From Giardia muris (Eukaryota > Fornicata > Diplomonadida > Hexamitidae): a stretch of 64,000 nucleotides of DNA. The notes beneath the pieces were generated by a model. The model worked only from the letters and a program-made list of their open reading frames with translations. It searched no databases and had not been told where the DNA came from. The stretch is from positions 310,001-374,000 of the forward strand of contig CM016925.1 in assembly GCA_006247105.1 (NCBI GenBank). The letters run 5' to 3'. Positions 40,950 to 50,405 of the stretch are shown piece by piece (position 1 is the stretch's first letter; every line of letters starts with the position of its first letter). A program made the translations under genes and the position numbers.

Positions 40950-43139
40950 CTACAGCTCATCTCTATATAGGCTCGATTCCAGTTCCTTCTCTTCACGCTT
41001 ATCTCTTTTATTCTCGCAGCAATAGAGTCCAACCGACGTCAGAAGTAAAGTACCGATTAGGATAGATGCACATGTCAGAAGAGCGATCTGTGTCAGGTTT
41101 GCGGCTGGAAGATATGCCTTTATGATCCAACTTTTAGGTGCATCTACTGGATATTGAAAGATTTCGATGAAGGAGTTTGGAACTACACCACTCCAGGAGT
41201 TATAACAATCCCGTTGGCGTTCACCAAAGATGTTTCCGGCATAGACCGCTTCAATGTATTGTGAAATGTCACTAATACCCCAAAAGAGATATGGAGTCTC
41301 TAACGGGTTGTAAGTTAATGAAGCAAGCTGGGTTCCTACTCCAACGACCTTATTGAAGAGGTCACTTGTCACATACTTGAAAGTAATTCCTGGGACGATT
41401 GTTGATGAGGAGATAAAACTCCACGAAGGAGTTGCATACCCACAAGATTCAATACAGAGATCATTCAGTCCTCGCGCAAATAGCCCATAGCCTTTTGGGA
41501 CCTGCGATGATTCAAGGATGATGGTATTAGTCTTATTATTTAAGAAGAGTAAGAAATTCCCTCGATATAATAGATCTATAAAGGCACCGACATGGATATC
41601 GACATTCTCCTCATCAGGAATATCATTCAACGTGATAGAAGTCGGATAAAACCGCTCCTTATTGGTCGCTGATGGTTGTATGTATTTGGGACAGCCAAGT
41701 ACGTAATCGGGTGTTACTTCAAGAACACCTTCTTCTCCATTCTCACATGGGCTCAAGTTCATCATAACCATCATCGTTTTTGAACCATCGGTCAATGGAA
41801 CAAGCATAGTGGGTCGTCGAGTACGACTTTTGTCAAGAATTGAAATCCTCACCACCTCTGGGACTTGTCCTAACGCCACCTTCCAGTTATCACCCGTAAA
41901 GATCTTCATGATGTTGATAATCACCACATCCTCAGGATCTGCATTAAAGGTATAATCCAAGTCTGGAGTACACATCTCTCCGAGCGTTCTACATGTGCTT
42001 CCTGCATTATCTGCCCAACATACCTTCATCTGCTCGTTATATAGGATGTGAATGCTATTCTCCTCTATACAATCCTTCCCACGACAGACTGGATAGACAA
42101 TATCAATGGCTCCGTTCCCGTTGACGTCAAAGAAGGTTAAAGCACCAACTCCACTTCCAAGAAGAAAACTATGCTCCTCATCTAAGACATACGGGGTATG
42201 CTGGCTTGTTGATGTGAACGTGATGTGTAGCATGTCTAAGAACTCGCAGATCGCGTCCCCCGTATACGGCAAAAAAGAGTTCGTATTGACACTGTTGTAA
42301 GCCTCAGTAATCGTACTTTGTTGCTCCATATAGTTCAAATCCTGACTAATGACACTACATGGCCTAGAGACCTTCACCGCAATCTGTGCAACACAACCTC
42401 CTTCGAGGTCGATTTGTGAGACGTCCATGGGGAAGGAAAGACTAGCATTGGGATCAGTAAGCGCATAAAGAGATGTGGTACTAAAGCACTCATCCACGGC
42501 GCCATTAATACAGTCAATAATGACGTCCTCGTCGTTATAATTTGCAAGGGTGTTGATAAATACACTGAGAGTTTTGTTATCAGATGGATACACAAGGTCT
42601 GGAGCATCGACATATTTATTGATCATCATTGGGATAGGAGGCTCATAGGTGTTATGAAGCTTGACCGGTGCATAGAAACGATAGTTCCCTTCATCTGGAT
42701 AGGTTTTTGCGGTGATCTTTGATCCAAACTTGCTATTTTCCTCACCAACTGATAGATAAAGCAGGTTGACCACCTCTTCTGTCACCCTAGCATTATGGAT
42801 AGTATCCGTGGCCAATGACACTAGAAGATCCACCTTTCCATTACGTGAGAAGTCTAAAGCCTTGATAGAGATGATCTTATGATTATTGAGTCCCGTAACA
42901 TGTTCCTGGGGACAGATAGGCCCAACCAACAGCTCCATTGCGGCTAGAGGATTTGAGAGGTTCCCACTTGTTGGACCAGTATTATTGTAGATCAAGAAGC
43001 ACGCCTTATTGGCGTCGAGCGTGATCAGGTCTGGAACCCGTGTATTCGTGACGTCTGCTAGGGCGGCGACCGTCGGGTTCTCGGGGAGGAGGGAGACGGC
43101 CGTATAGGCGGCAAGGGAGACACATATGAAGGGAATCAT
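40950..43139 (-). CDS. ITFG1/LINKIN (TIP)-like FG-GAP membrane protein
   Basis: 729 aa from the ATG at 43139, chosen because it starts the signal peptide (MIPFICVSLAAYTAVSLL); another ATG lies five codons upstream. The ectodomain has FG-GAP/beta-propeller-like units: 'AALADVTNTRVPDLITLD', 'IKALDFSRNGKVDLLVSL', 'GVGALTFFDVNGNGAIDIVY' with PVCRGKDC. The last two blocks are hallmarks of T-cell immunomodulatory protein homologues. One transmembrane helix (about 690-712) follows, then a CC pair and a short KRDKREEKE tail. LINKIN proteins maintain cell adhesion in animals and bind tubulin and RUVBL ATPases; their role in protists is unknown. Confidence 0.75.
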   Translation of the reverse strand: MIPFICVSLAAYTAVSLLPENPTVAALADVTNTRVPDLITLDANKACFLIYNNTGPTSGNLSNPLAAMELLVGPICPQEHVTGLNNHKIISIKALDFSRNGKVDLLVSLATDTIHNARVTEEVVNLLYLSVGEENSKFGSKITAKTYPDEGNYRFYAPVKLHNTYEPPIPMMINKYVDAPDLVYPSDNKTLSVFINTLANYNDEDVIIDCINGAVDECFSTTSLYALTDPNASLSFPMDVSQIDLEGGCVAQIAVKVSRPCSVISQDLNYMEQQSTITEAYNSVNTNSFLPYTGDAICEFLDMLHITFTSTSQHTPYVLDEEHSFLLGSGVGALTFFDVNGNGAIDIVYPVCRGKDCIEENSIHILYNEQMKVCWADNAGSTCRTLGEMCTPDLDYTFNADPEDVVIINIMKIFTGDNWKVALGQVPEVVRISILDKSRTRRPTMLVPLTDGSKTMMVMMNLSPCENGEEGVLEVTPDYVLGCPKYIQPSATNKERFYPTSITLNDIPDEENVDIHVGAFIDLLYRGNFLLFLNNKTNTIILESSQVPKGYGLFARGLNDLCIESCGYATPSWSFISSSTIVPGITFKYVTSDLFNKVVGVGTQLASLTYNPLETPYLFWGISDISQYIEAVYAGNIFGERQRDCYNSWSGVVPNSFIEIFQYPVDAPKSWIIKAYLPAANLTQIALLTCASILIGTLLLTSVGLYCCENKRDKREEKELESSLYRDEL

Positions 43140-43152
43140 TTTTTGCTTCCAC
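43140..43152. promoter_or_regulatory. 13-bp divergent start spacer
   Basis: Only 13 bp (ttttgcttccaca without its last base) separate the minus ATG at 43139 from the plus ATG at 43153. If the upstream minus ATG at 43154 is used instead, the two start codons overlap in CATG. Confidence 0.5.
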
Positions 43153-44301
43153 ATGGACGTCTTTCTATGCTACAACCAGCTTTCGACGATTATTCCACAG
43201 GTGAGTAGCAAGCTCGAGCAGCTACACGCCGCCATTGAGCGGAGGGACCACTACGGGCTCATCTCCCTTGTCGCGATGCATACCCGTTCTCAGCTGGTCA
43301 TGTTACGCTTGAAGTATCAAGCACGGTATGGAGTTCAAGTCTTCGACGAGAGGGCATTTAAGCACTCGAGCTTCGGAGGTTTATCTGTCTCAGGGTCGCG
43401 TGTAATTAATGACGAGCGTAGTATATATGAAAGCGGTGGTGGCGAAGGAGGTGAAGGTGGTGACGAAGGATGTACCATCATCCCAGCAAGCCAGCTGTAT
43501 GGAGAGCTCCTTCGTGGGTACTTCACCAGTACTGCCTACTATGGTGCCGAATGTATTTACAATTCGTTGTATGAGTGCGAGGATGATCCTGACTTCTACT
43601 TGATCGTCGAGACCCTTTGTTCCGCTTATGACTCTACCGTGGTCCAAATCATTGATGCCTATAAGGTTCTTGCTGGGGGTCGTCAATCCTTAGTTGACGA
43701 CATTCGCGGCTTTCTCAGTAAGAATGTTGCCCTATACACGATGTTAGAAGCATTATTGACCAGTGCGGAGTACCGTTGCAGATACCTCTCCAAGGACGTC
43801 GGAGATGATAGTTTAGTCACCGATGAGCATATTCTTCAAAAGGCAAAGCTCCTACAAGACGCAACAAACGGTTTTGTAAGCCCAGAAGCCACGTTCCAAG
43901 AGATCATCCTTCTTTCCTCACCTAGAACCCTTCGTCTCATTGACCAGAAGTTCCGCGAGTTGGCTCGTACCTCTCTTGAAGAAGCTTTAGGAGAACGTTT
44001 CGCAGGTATCACTAAGTATGCTTTGAGGCTGCGTCTCATCTTCGCACTTGACCCAAAACGCTGTTACGCCACCATCCTCCATTCTGCAATCACCGAGAAT
44101 CGTGATAGTAGTATTCTAGCAACCTTTCTCAATAGTACCACATGCATGTCTGAGGTTGATGAGCAATATTGCCTCCTAGCCGGCCGACCACTCCGCCCGG
44201 CACTCCGCCGTCTCTTCACAGGCCGGGCACGCGCCCTGGCGCTCGCAATCTTCGACGAGTGTTGTCGACGCGAGTCTCAGATCGGAGAAGAAATAGCATA
44301 A
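43153..44301 (+). CDS. Divergent annexin (alpha-giardin-like)
   Basis: 382 aa from the ATG at 43153. Annexin-type helical repeats are visible: 'LEQLHAAIERRDHYGLISLV' with 'YQARYGVQVFDER' in repeat 1, and 'FQEIILLSSPRTLRLIDQKF' with 'SLEEALGERF' in a later repeat. A Gly/Glu-rich insert (ESGGGEGGEGGDEG, about 89-102) splits repeats 1 and 2. Longer than usual alpha-giardins (about 295-315 aa). Alpha-giardins bind membranes and microtubules. Calcium loops of GxGT type are not obvious. The stop TAA overlaps the next ATG by one base (TAATG). Confidence 0.7.
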   Translation: MDVFLCYNQLSTIIPQVSSKLEQLHAAIERRDHYGLISLVAMHTRSQLVMLRLKYQARYGVQVFDERAFKHSSFGGLSVSGSRVINDERSIYESGGGEGGEGGDEGCTIIPASQLYGELLRGYFTSTAYYGAECIYNSLYECEDDPDFYLIVETLCSAYDSTVVQIIDAYKVLAGGRQSLVDDIRGFLSKNVALYTMLEALLTSAEYRCRYLSKDVGDDSLVTDEHILQKAKLLQDATNGFVSPEATFQEIILLSSPRTLRLIDQKFRELARTSLEEALGERFAGITKYALRLRLIFALDPKRCYATILHSAITENRDSSILATFLNSTTCMSEVDEQYCLLAGRPLRPALRRLFTGRARALALAIFDECCRRESQIGEEIA

Positions 44302-45782
44302 TGCCTCCTCGCCGGGTGCGGCTTTCTCACAAGCAGAAGGCGGAGCAGCTCAAGGCACGGCGGCAAGCGCAACAGGACAAGCAGTCGGAGCCTGGTGGCG
44401 GCTCAAAGGCATCTGTGCCACCCTCTGAAGAGGCACGTCTAGATCCCTCCCACTTCTTTCTTCGTTTCATCAATGACTCGGATGCCACGGTTGCACGCCA
44501 TAAGGAGACGGCGTATGAACCCTTTGACTTCGAACATCCGATGTTTCAACTCGAGCAACAGGTCTATATCTCGCCGGAGAATTGCCCTGATCTTCCACGT
44601 AGGCCACCCGGCGTACGTTCGATGACACGGGAGCAACTCGAAGAGGCCGAGCGTGCTGTTTTTGACGCCTATTTCAGAGGGATCTCTCCTTGTCTTGATT
44701 CCGTCGCGGTGGAATATTGCACTTTTGAGTGCAACCCGAATGTTTATCGGCACGTCTGGCGTGTCACAGAGCGTTCCCAGGTCATGTGCATTGTTGCCGA
44801 TGCTCGGTTCCCATTGGCTCACATGCCTGTCAGTATTCTGCGTTATGCGTACGCCAATAATCGACCCGTCATCATTGTCCTTAGCAAGGCCGATCTTGTG
44901 AGCGCAGACGACGTTGCGGCATGGATGGAGTTCTTCAAGAAGTATACGACCTCAGTCCTTGGGGAGGATCGGGCGGTGATACTTGCATGTAGTCCTAAGG
45001 AATTGAAGGAGGATGGGGACGCACGACAACGTTTTCTTGAAGAGTTCATCACGGCCGCACGTCGCCTTGGAGGGATTTCTGCACCGGAGCTCATCACCGT
45101 GGGCTTCTTTGGTCAACCATCTGTGGGGAAGAGCAGTCTGATGAATGGTCTTTATGGGAAGAAGATCGTTAGCGTAAAGCTCACGCCTGGACATACAAAG
45201 CATCTTCAAACTTATTACATGATGCTCGAGGGTATCGTCTCGGGGGAGACAAATCGTTCCTTTATGCTATGCGACTGTCCAGGGCTTGTCTTCCCCGTCC
45301 GAGGCTCACCACGGCCCCTTCAAGTTATCACGGGGGTGTTCCCCCTAGCTCGAGTGCGTGAGTACGTTAGTCCTCTTCGAACACTAGTGGAACACTTCCC
45401 CACCGTCCGTGAGGCCCTTGATGACCGACTGAAGCTTACTATGCTATGGAATCGATATCCGGAGATCGATGAAAGACTTCCACAGTCACCTGGAGATTAC
45501 CTCGATCTCTTCGGGTATTTGTGGGGATATTTCGTAAAAGGGAATACACCAAACATGCATAAGGCTGGTCTGGATCTGTTTCGGCTCGTGGTTGAAGGAA
45601 GCATCTCTTATTCCCTTAAACCCGCTGAGAACTTGGAGTTTAATCTGGAGCATTGTAGAGATAATATACCACAGCCGTATGCTGACAGTGACGATAACGT
45701 TCATCATGATGAGGAGGAAGGAGCGGACGATATCGATGGTTCTGAGGGCTCTGAACCATCTGTTGAGGAGTGTAATGAGTGA
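44301..45782 (+). CDS. GNL1: GNL1/HSR1-type circularly permuted GTPase
   Basis: 493 aa from the ATG at 44301, which overlaps the preceding stop. A Lys/Arg/Gln-rich N-terminus (MPPRRVRLSHKQKAEQL) acts as nucleolar or RNA-binding region. The G motifs appear in permuted order: G5 DARFP (168-172), G4 SKAD (195-198, usually NKxD), G1 GQPSVGKSS (271-279), G2 near TPGHTKH (295), G3 DCPG (325-328). 'DCPGLVFP' followed by 'PLQVITGVFPLA' is characteristic of GNL1. YlqF/YawG GTPases of this type act in ribosome biogenesis. An acidic C-terminus ends the protein. Confidence 0.92.
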   Translation: MPPRRVRLSHKQKAEQLKARRQAQQDKQSEPGGGSKASVPPSEEARLDPSHFFLRFINDSDATVARHKETAYEPFDFEHPMFQLEQQVYISPENCPDLPRRPPGVRSMTREQLEEAERAVFDAYFRGISPCLDSVAVEYCTFECNPNVYRHVWRVTERSQVMCIVADARFPLAHMPVSILRYAYANNRPVIIVLSKADLVSADDVAAWMEFFKKYTTSVLGEDRAVILACSPKELKEDGDARQRFLEEFITAARRLGGISAPELITVGFFGQPSVGKSSLMNGLYGKKIVSVKLTPGHTKHLQTYYMMLEGIVSGETNRSFMLCDCPGLVFPVRGSPRPLQVITGVFPLARVREYVSPLRTLVEHFPTVREALDDRLKLTMLWNRYPEIDERLPQSPGDYLDLFGYLWGYFVKGNTPNMHKAGLDLFRLVVEGSISYSLKPAENLEFNLEHCRDNIPQPYADSDDNVHHDEEEGADDIDGSEGSEPSVEECNE

Positions 45783-45815
45783 TAGCTGGGAGGGAGAGAG
45801 AGGGAGGTCAAGATA

Positions 45816-47105
45816 TCAAGAGGAATGCTTCCCCTTGTGCTCTTTGTGTTGCAAGTCTTCCAGAGTCATATCTCCTTCAGTTTCAATTGCATCTGTGATG
45901 GGGGTACGTCTAGATTTAAGGATGATGGAGCCAACAATACGACGAGTATGTGTTTGCACAGCTGGCCTTGCCAATAAGGGTGTGATTCGACCTTCTATTG
46001 AACCTTTATTGAGCCCCGTTTCTAAGAACGACAAAAAGGGTGAAATGATAGTGAAAGATAAGGTGTGTAAGGGCCGATGAAAGTTTGAAGGCGTATAACG
46101 CAAACGCGTCGAGAATTCGGTACACTGTTCAGCGCGCGGTGCATCGTTTGAAATCTGATCACATAGAACTGTTATTAAACAAAGACGAAAGTCTGGATAT
46201 GTTGAGGAGATGGGGATGATGGGTTGACATACCACTTGAAAGGGGCCACATAGGAAGGTTGATGGATGGACTAATTCATGTGAATCAGTTGGATCTGAAC
46301 CTGAGCTTAAATTCTCCCTTCCTATTTGAGCGCTAATATTAGCAAGGACACATAGTTCCTTGCATAGCTCCGGGTCATAACTGAGCACTCTATTGAGAGA
46401 GGAACCATGTATATCAAGAATGAGACTAGGACTAGGACGAGTGATCGTATTACTCGATAGCCCAATGAATGCGATACCAAAGGAGGGTACAGCACTCATG
46501 AATAAAAGACATGCTTCGGATAAATCATTCTCGTCATATTGCAAAGGTCCTTCTTGGCCAAGGAAAAGGCTTTTCGCCATCATTCTGAAATAGAGCAAAT
46601 CATTATGATTAAGATGTGGTGCCATTTTAGCATATAGCGATTGGCACTTATAAAACCTATCTTCCGTCTTATCCGTCAAAGGCTCGGTCCCTATTCCATG
46701 GACTCCCGATTGCTTCTCCAACAATCCGGCAAGATGATCGAGGTAATCAAGGGAGTCCAAGATGTATGCCCCCGATTGGTGATGTATTATTGACAGGGTT
46801 AACTGTAAACGAACAAGAACCTTTGAGACGACTTCTGAAGATGGTTTCGACTCCTTCAAGCCGTAGAGAATAGCGCCGCAGAGATGCCCAATGGATAGCG
46901 TTATAGCGTAATACCCACGTACTGGGATGATTGAAAGCCTAGTTTCCCCTGTTAGAAGCAAGAACGTGATGCAACGTGTGATTGGAATGAAAGTGTCTGC
47001 TTCAAGGGTACGTTCATGTTCCGGTGTAACTGCCACTTGAAGGATATATCCATGTTGAGTAAACAGAAGAGCGACCAGTCCATTCCCATTACCGCTCCCG
47101 CTCAT
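45816..47105 (-). CDS. Hypothetical protein, possible longin-like N-terminus
   Basis: 429 aa from the ATG at 47105; the frame is open slightly further only through a GTG. The N-terminal 110 residues alternate strands and helices ('GLVALLFTQHGYILQVAV', 'YYAITLSIGHLCGAILYGL'), which could be a longin-type fold as in Mon1, Ccz1 or Fuzzy. No motif settles it. The C-terminus is basic then acidic. Only 22 bp separate this start from the stop of the upstream kinase-like gene. Confidence 0.6.
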   Translation of the reverse strand: MSGSGNGNGLVALLFTQHGYILQVAVTPEHERTLEADTFIPITRCITFLLLTGETRLSIIPVRGYYAITLSIGHLCGAILYGLKESKPSSEVVSKVLVRLQLTLSIIHHQSGAYILDSLDYLDHLAGLLEKQSGVHGIGTEPLTDKTEDRFYKCQSLYAKMAPHLNHNDLLYFRMMAKSLFLGQEGPLQYDENDLSEACLLFMSAVPSFGIAFIGLSSNTITRPSPSLILDIHGSSLNRVLSYDPELCKELCVLANISAQIGRENLSSGSDPTDSHELVHPSTFLCGPFQVVCQPIIPISSTYPDFRLCLITVLCDQISNDAPRAEQCTEFSTRLRYTPSNFHRPLHTLSFTIISPFLSFLETGLNKGSIEGRITPLLARPAVQTHTRRIVGSIILKSRRTPITDAIETEGDMTLEDLQHKEHKGKHSS

Positions 47106-47127
47106 TGTAAAAGGAGGTGCGTTCACA

Positions 47128-47937
47128 CTAATGCGATTTTAGCAGTCCTATTAAAGCGGCACTCTTCAAACGTTTGGATGGATCTGGTGATAACAATTGA
47201 GTCAGTATTGGGGAGAGAATAGGATAGTCGGCTAGGTTTAAGGGAAGTTCCACCTGGTGCGGCCTATATGAATGTCCAGTACATAATTCATATAGAAGAA
47301 CCCCAAGTGCCCACATGTCCGTAGAAGGGGTTGGCGTGTTCGACTCGTGAAGCTCTGGTGCCACATATGCACGATACTTATGTGGCGTATGTTCAAGAAT
47401 AGACCAACCAGTATGTACCTCACGTCCAATACCCAGCGTTACTAATTTGATCATCCCATCATCAGTAAGGCACAGATTAGTTGGATTAATGGCGCCATGG
47501 AAGAGGACTGAAGAGGAGTTCGCGGTCTCGTCTTCAAAACGATACGTCGTCTCGTGCATGACGGCTAAGGCCTCACATAACTGTTCAACGGCCGTTATTA
47601 TTCGTCCCTCGGGCAGTGGTTCTTTAGATAGACCATTAATAAGCTCGATCACCCCTTCTGAAGCATTGTGCTCCTGGATAAGATAATATGCCCGTGCCTG
47701 TGTGTCATGAATGACCTCTACCACACGCGTTAGGCCCGGGTGCTTGAAACACCTTGCCAATCGTACCTCCTGCTCAAGTAAAGCTAATTGTCTTGTAGCA
47801 TATGCGGAGTACTCTATAGCACGCATCTGGAAGAGCTTCCCATCTAGCTTCCGGACAACGGTATATAGGAGGCCAAAGGGGACATCGCCAGAGCATGATC
47901 GGATATCATAAAGAGCTTCCAAACGTCGGTCCGCCAT
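47128..47937 (-). CDS. NEK-like pseudokinase, catalytic domain only
   Basis: 269 aa. The kinase fold is recognisable throughout: 'HPGLTRVVEVIHDTQARAYY', the HRDLKPEN equivalent reading 'FHGAINPTNLCL', the DFG equivalent reading 'VTLGIG', then 'YVAPEL', 'STDMWALGVLLYELCTG' and a final 'DPSKRLKSA'. The invariant Lys position reads 'FQMRAIEY', with Arg. HRD Asp and DFG Asp are both lost, so phosphotransfer is not expected. No ankyrin repeats follow, unlike most Giardia NEKs. A binding or scaffold role is inferred. Confidence 0.8.
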   Translation of the reverse strand: MADRRLEALYDIRSCSGDVPFGLLYTVVRKLDGKLFQMRAIEYSAYATRQLALLEQEVRLARCFKHPGLTRVVEVIHDTQARAYYLIQEHNASEGVIELINGLSKEPLPEGRIITAVEQLCEALAVMHETTYRFEDETANSSSVLFHGAINPTNLCLTDDGMIKLVTLGIGREVHTGWSILEHTPHKYRAYVAPELHESNTPTPSTDMWALGVLLYELCTGHSYRPHQVELPLNLADYPILSPILTQLLSPDPSKRLKSAALIGLLKSH

Positions 47938-47952
47938 CTTTTTACTACCCCA

Positions 47953-50385
47953 TTACTCTAGACGCCTCAGCAGTGCCTCTGCACGCTCAATGCACACCTC
48001 CAACTGCTCCAGATAGTACTCCCGTGATAACCTCAAGGTTGATGATGGTTCATGTGACTTCGATAATTCTGGATCGTAGTTTGCACTACATATGGTATAT
48101 AACGAAGACTCTTCATCCTGTGACGTTATTGAGAGTATGGAACTCTGCAGATCCAACTTATTCGACGCATTCCTTGTAACCTGTTTATGAGCCGAAATAG
48201 CATCATCATCACTTTCAGATCCACTCTCGAGAGAATGAGCTCGAGGCTCGAAGAGGTCATGTCCATGGTTTTCCAAGCGTCCACCTCCATGAACTCCTGG
48301 CTCTGTGTACAAAAGAGAATCTATATCCTTCCGGATTAAGCCTAATGCCAATCTGACGTTAGATCCTCTCTGTTGAGAGCCTTCAACGAGAGTAGTGAGC
48401 ATCTCTGTAGATCCAAATCGTTGAGGTGTTGTGAAGTGATCTCCTCGTTCTCCTTGCAGGATATCCGAGAGACACTTCCGTCGATATGTATTGATTCGTT
48501 CTTTCTTTAACAAGTAGTATCCCAACTCGACTTGTTGGTCCAGGAAGGCTGCCAAACGAAGCTGCTGTGCTGTACTCTTTGCATCGATACTCGCCCCTTG
48601 AATGCTATGGAAGATAAGAATTGATGGCCTATCGTCTGAAGCCTCAATGGATGAAGCCGTATCACTTCTGCTTATATCATTTTGAGATGACCTTCTCACT
48701 TCGGTTCCAATCCTTTGTGGTTCACCCCCCTCCTTTATCAAGTCTGGCATATGACCAACTAAGATACGGGTAAGAAAGTGAGCTTTCGCCGCCAATAGCG
48801 TCTTCTCACCCTTATGGAGAGACGAAATGAGGGTTTTGAGTGCGGATAGGGCTTGCAAGCTCGTTTGCATCTGTGGAGCGGCTGTGAAGCCTTCTAAGGG
48901 AGTATGCATCGTACAGGTACAACAGTCGACGAAAATAATACAGGAGTTACCCCGTGCGGGGCCCAAGTAAAGGATGGTCACCGTGGGTCCACAGGCGTCG
49001 AGTGCAAGGGTATAGTCGTTCAATCCGACACGCTTCCGGATGGTGGAAAGGGTTGGGCTGGAAGGTTGTGTTCGAGAAGCCAGTCGACCTCGATCCTGTA
49101 CTAGCTTAATGCTATCCCAAGTGCAAAGGGGACGACGACTCCCATGTAACGATAGGTGCAATAGGTGTAGAGTACTTGGGTTGACACTCATGAAACGAAC
49201 ACCTGCACGAGCTAAATCCCTATGTGTTATCACCCCACCCCTGGTCCTAATCTCTCTGATGGTTGGAATGCCCTGTCTTATTTTCTTATTTAGATAGTCG
49301 TAGGGACCAGGTGCTGCAAATGGACCAGCCTCTGACTCATGAACGGTGACTATTGATCGAGACTCACTTAATTGTGAGGGTTCTCCATGACATGAGCTTT
49401 CGCCAGCGGCTTGTCGCATAGCGCTTCGATAGCTCATGCTGAGGTCCTTGGCGGCCGGGTTGTAGATATTACTCCGCATAAATGCGGTAGCCGCCATGGA
49501 AGGGTCTGGATAGAGTGCCATATCAAAATCCTGGGCACGAGCATGCACCTTCTCGAAGTACATCTGGAAGTCTGCAGGACAATTAAGTACATCGGTATAG
49601 GTTGCCTCCTCAATGACTTGCATGTCTGAAAGCCCATACTCCTCGCCAACGGGGTAATCTAAAAGATCAGCTATTCGACTTCCTGGTTCTATGGTGAAAC
49701 ATGCCATCTTTGGCCATTCCACTGACTCCTTGGCAAGATCTGGGCCTACGGCTTGAATGGTTGCCCAAAGAAGACCTCGTGGCACCCTTCGAACTTCTTT
49801 TCGGAACTCTAACTCTTCTCGTACCGCACGTTCATGTTGTGCCTGTTGCAATGTTAAGTGTCGTTTTTGTTCCCATGGTGTAAGAAGTGATAGATCCACG
49901 GACGTGGCATAAGCAGAAGTTTGCCCCACTTCTAACTTCTTTAAATGCTTGGGAAGAGGTATCCGTTCGATTTGAACAGGCTTTCCTGAGTCTATGGTAC
50001 CAAAGGATAAAGTTCCATGGCCAGAACCGACAGGACCAAATGATAATATGAGCTGTGATGCCCCACTACTTGCCCGGGCGGCTATCATGCTTGCTAATTT
50101 GTTAATAACCTCCAAAGGAGGAGAATTTGTTTGTGGCTCGCAATAGTCGTCATGCATGGCGTGGTAGACCCCAGGCTCGACGATGAGGTCGGCGAATATG
50201 TGCTTATCCGATTGATCAGTTGATAGGGCGATAACCGGAAAGGTTGTTGTAGATCCTTCGGATAGATGGGTCACGTACTCGCAAATCTCGACGCCCAGGT
50301 CTATTGAGCGGCCATCGGCGCTCCCCATCTGGATATGCCGCGGCTGCGGGGGAAAGACGTGTAGAAAGGAGGCCATGCGTGACAT
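47953..50385 (-). CDS. Degenerate kinesin-like protein
   Basis: 810 aa; a second ATG nine bases in is possible. Two blocks resemble a kinesin motor. The P-loop block 'SQLILSFGPVGSGHGTLSFG' (110-129) stands where kinesins have FAYGQTGSGKTxTMxG, with the catalytic Lys replaced by His123. The switch II block 'IIFVDCCTC' (483-491) is followed by 'SLQALSALKTLISSLHKGEK' and 'AHFLTRILVGHM', where kinesins have NxSLSALGxVIxAL and KLTRLLQDSLGG. The usual DLAGSE is lost. Between them lies a 350-residue insert. The C-terminus ends in a short coiled coil. It is probably a non-motile microtubule or structural protein (inference). Confidence 0.55.
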   Translation of the reverse strand: MSRMASFLHVFPPQPRHIQMGSADGRSIDLGVEICEYVTHLSEGSTTTFPVIALSTDQSDKHIFADLIVEPGVYHAMHDDYCEPQTNSPPLEVINKLASMIAARASSGASQLILSFGPVGSGHGTLSFGTIDSGKPVQIERIPLPKHLKKLEVGQTSAYATSVDLSLLTPWEQKRHLTLQQAQHERAVREELEFRKEVRRVPRGLLWATIQAVGPDLAKESVEWPKMACFTIEPGSRIADLLDYPVGEEYGLSDMQVIEEATYTDVLNCPADFQMYFEKVHARAQDFDMALYPDPSMAATAFMRSNIYNPAAKDLSMSYRSAMRQAAGESSCHGEPSQLSESRSIVTVHESEAGPFAAPGPYDYLNKKIRQGIPTIREIRTRGGVITHRDLARAGVRFMSVNPSTLHLLHLSLHGSRRPLCTWDSIKLVQDRGRLASRTQPSSPTLSTIRKRVGLNDYTLALDACGPTVTILYLGPARGNSCIIFVDCCTCTMHTPLEGFTAAPQMQTSLQALSALKTLISSLHKGEKTLLAAKAHFLTRILVGHMPDLIKEGGEPQRIGTEVRRSSQNDISRSDTASSIEASDDRPSILIFHSIQGASIDAKSTAQQLRLAAFLDQQVELGYYLLKKERINTYRRKCLSDILQGERGDHFTTPQRFGSTEMLTTLVEGSQQRGSNVRLALGLIRKDIDSLLYTEPGVHGGGRLENHGHDLFEPRAHSLESGSESDDDAISAHKQVTRNASNKLDLQSSILSITSQDEESSLYTICSANYDPELSKSHEPSSTLRLSREYYLEQLEVCIERAEALLRRLE

Positions 50386-50405
50386 CGTGCGCGGCCGCCC
50401 AAAAA
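50386..50405. promoter_or_regulatory. 20-bp divergent start spacer
   Basis: A GC-rich core (cgcggccgc) flanked by an A6 run directly before the plus ATG at 50406. The A-run fits a Giardia initiator. The minus gene at 50385 has no A/T-rich tract immediately next to its ATG except this same run. Confidence 0.4.
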
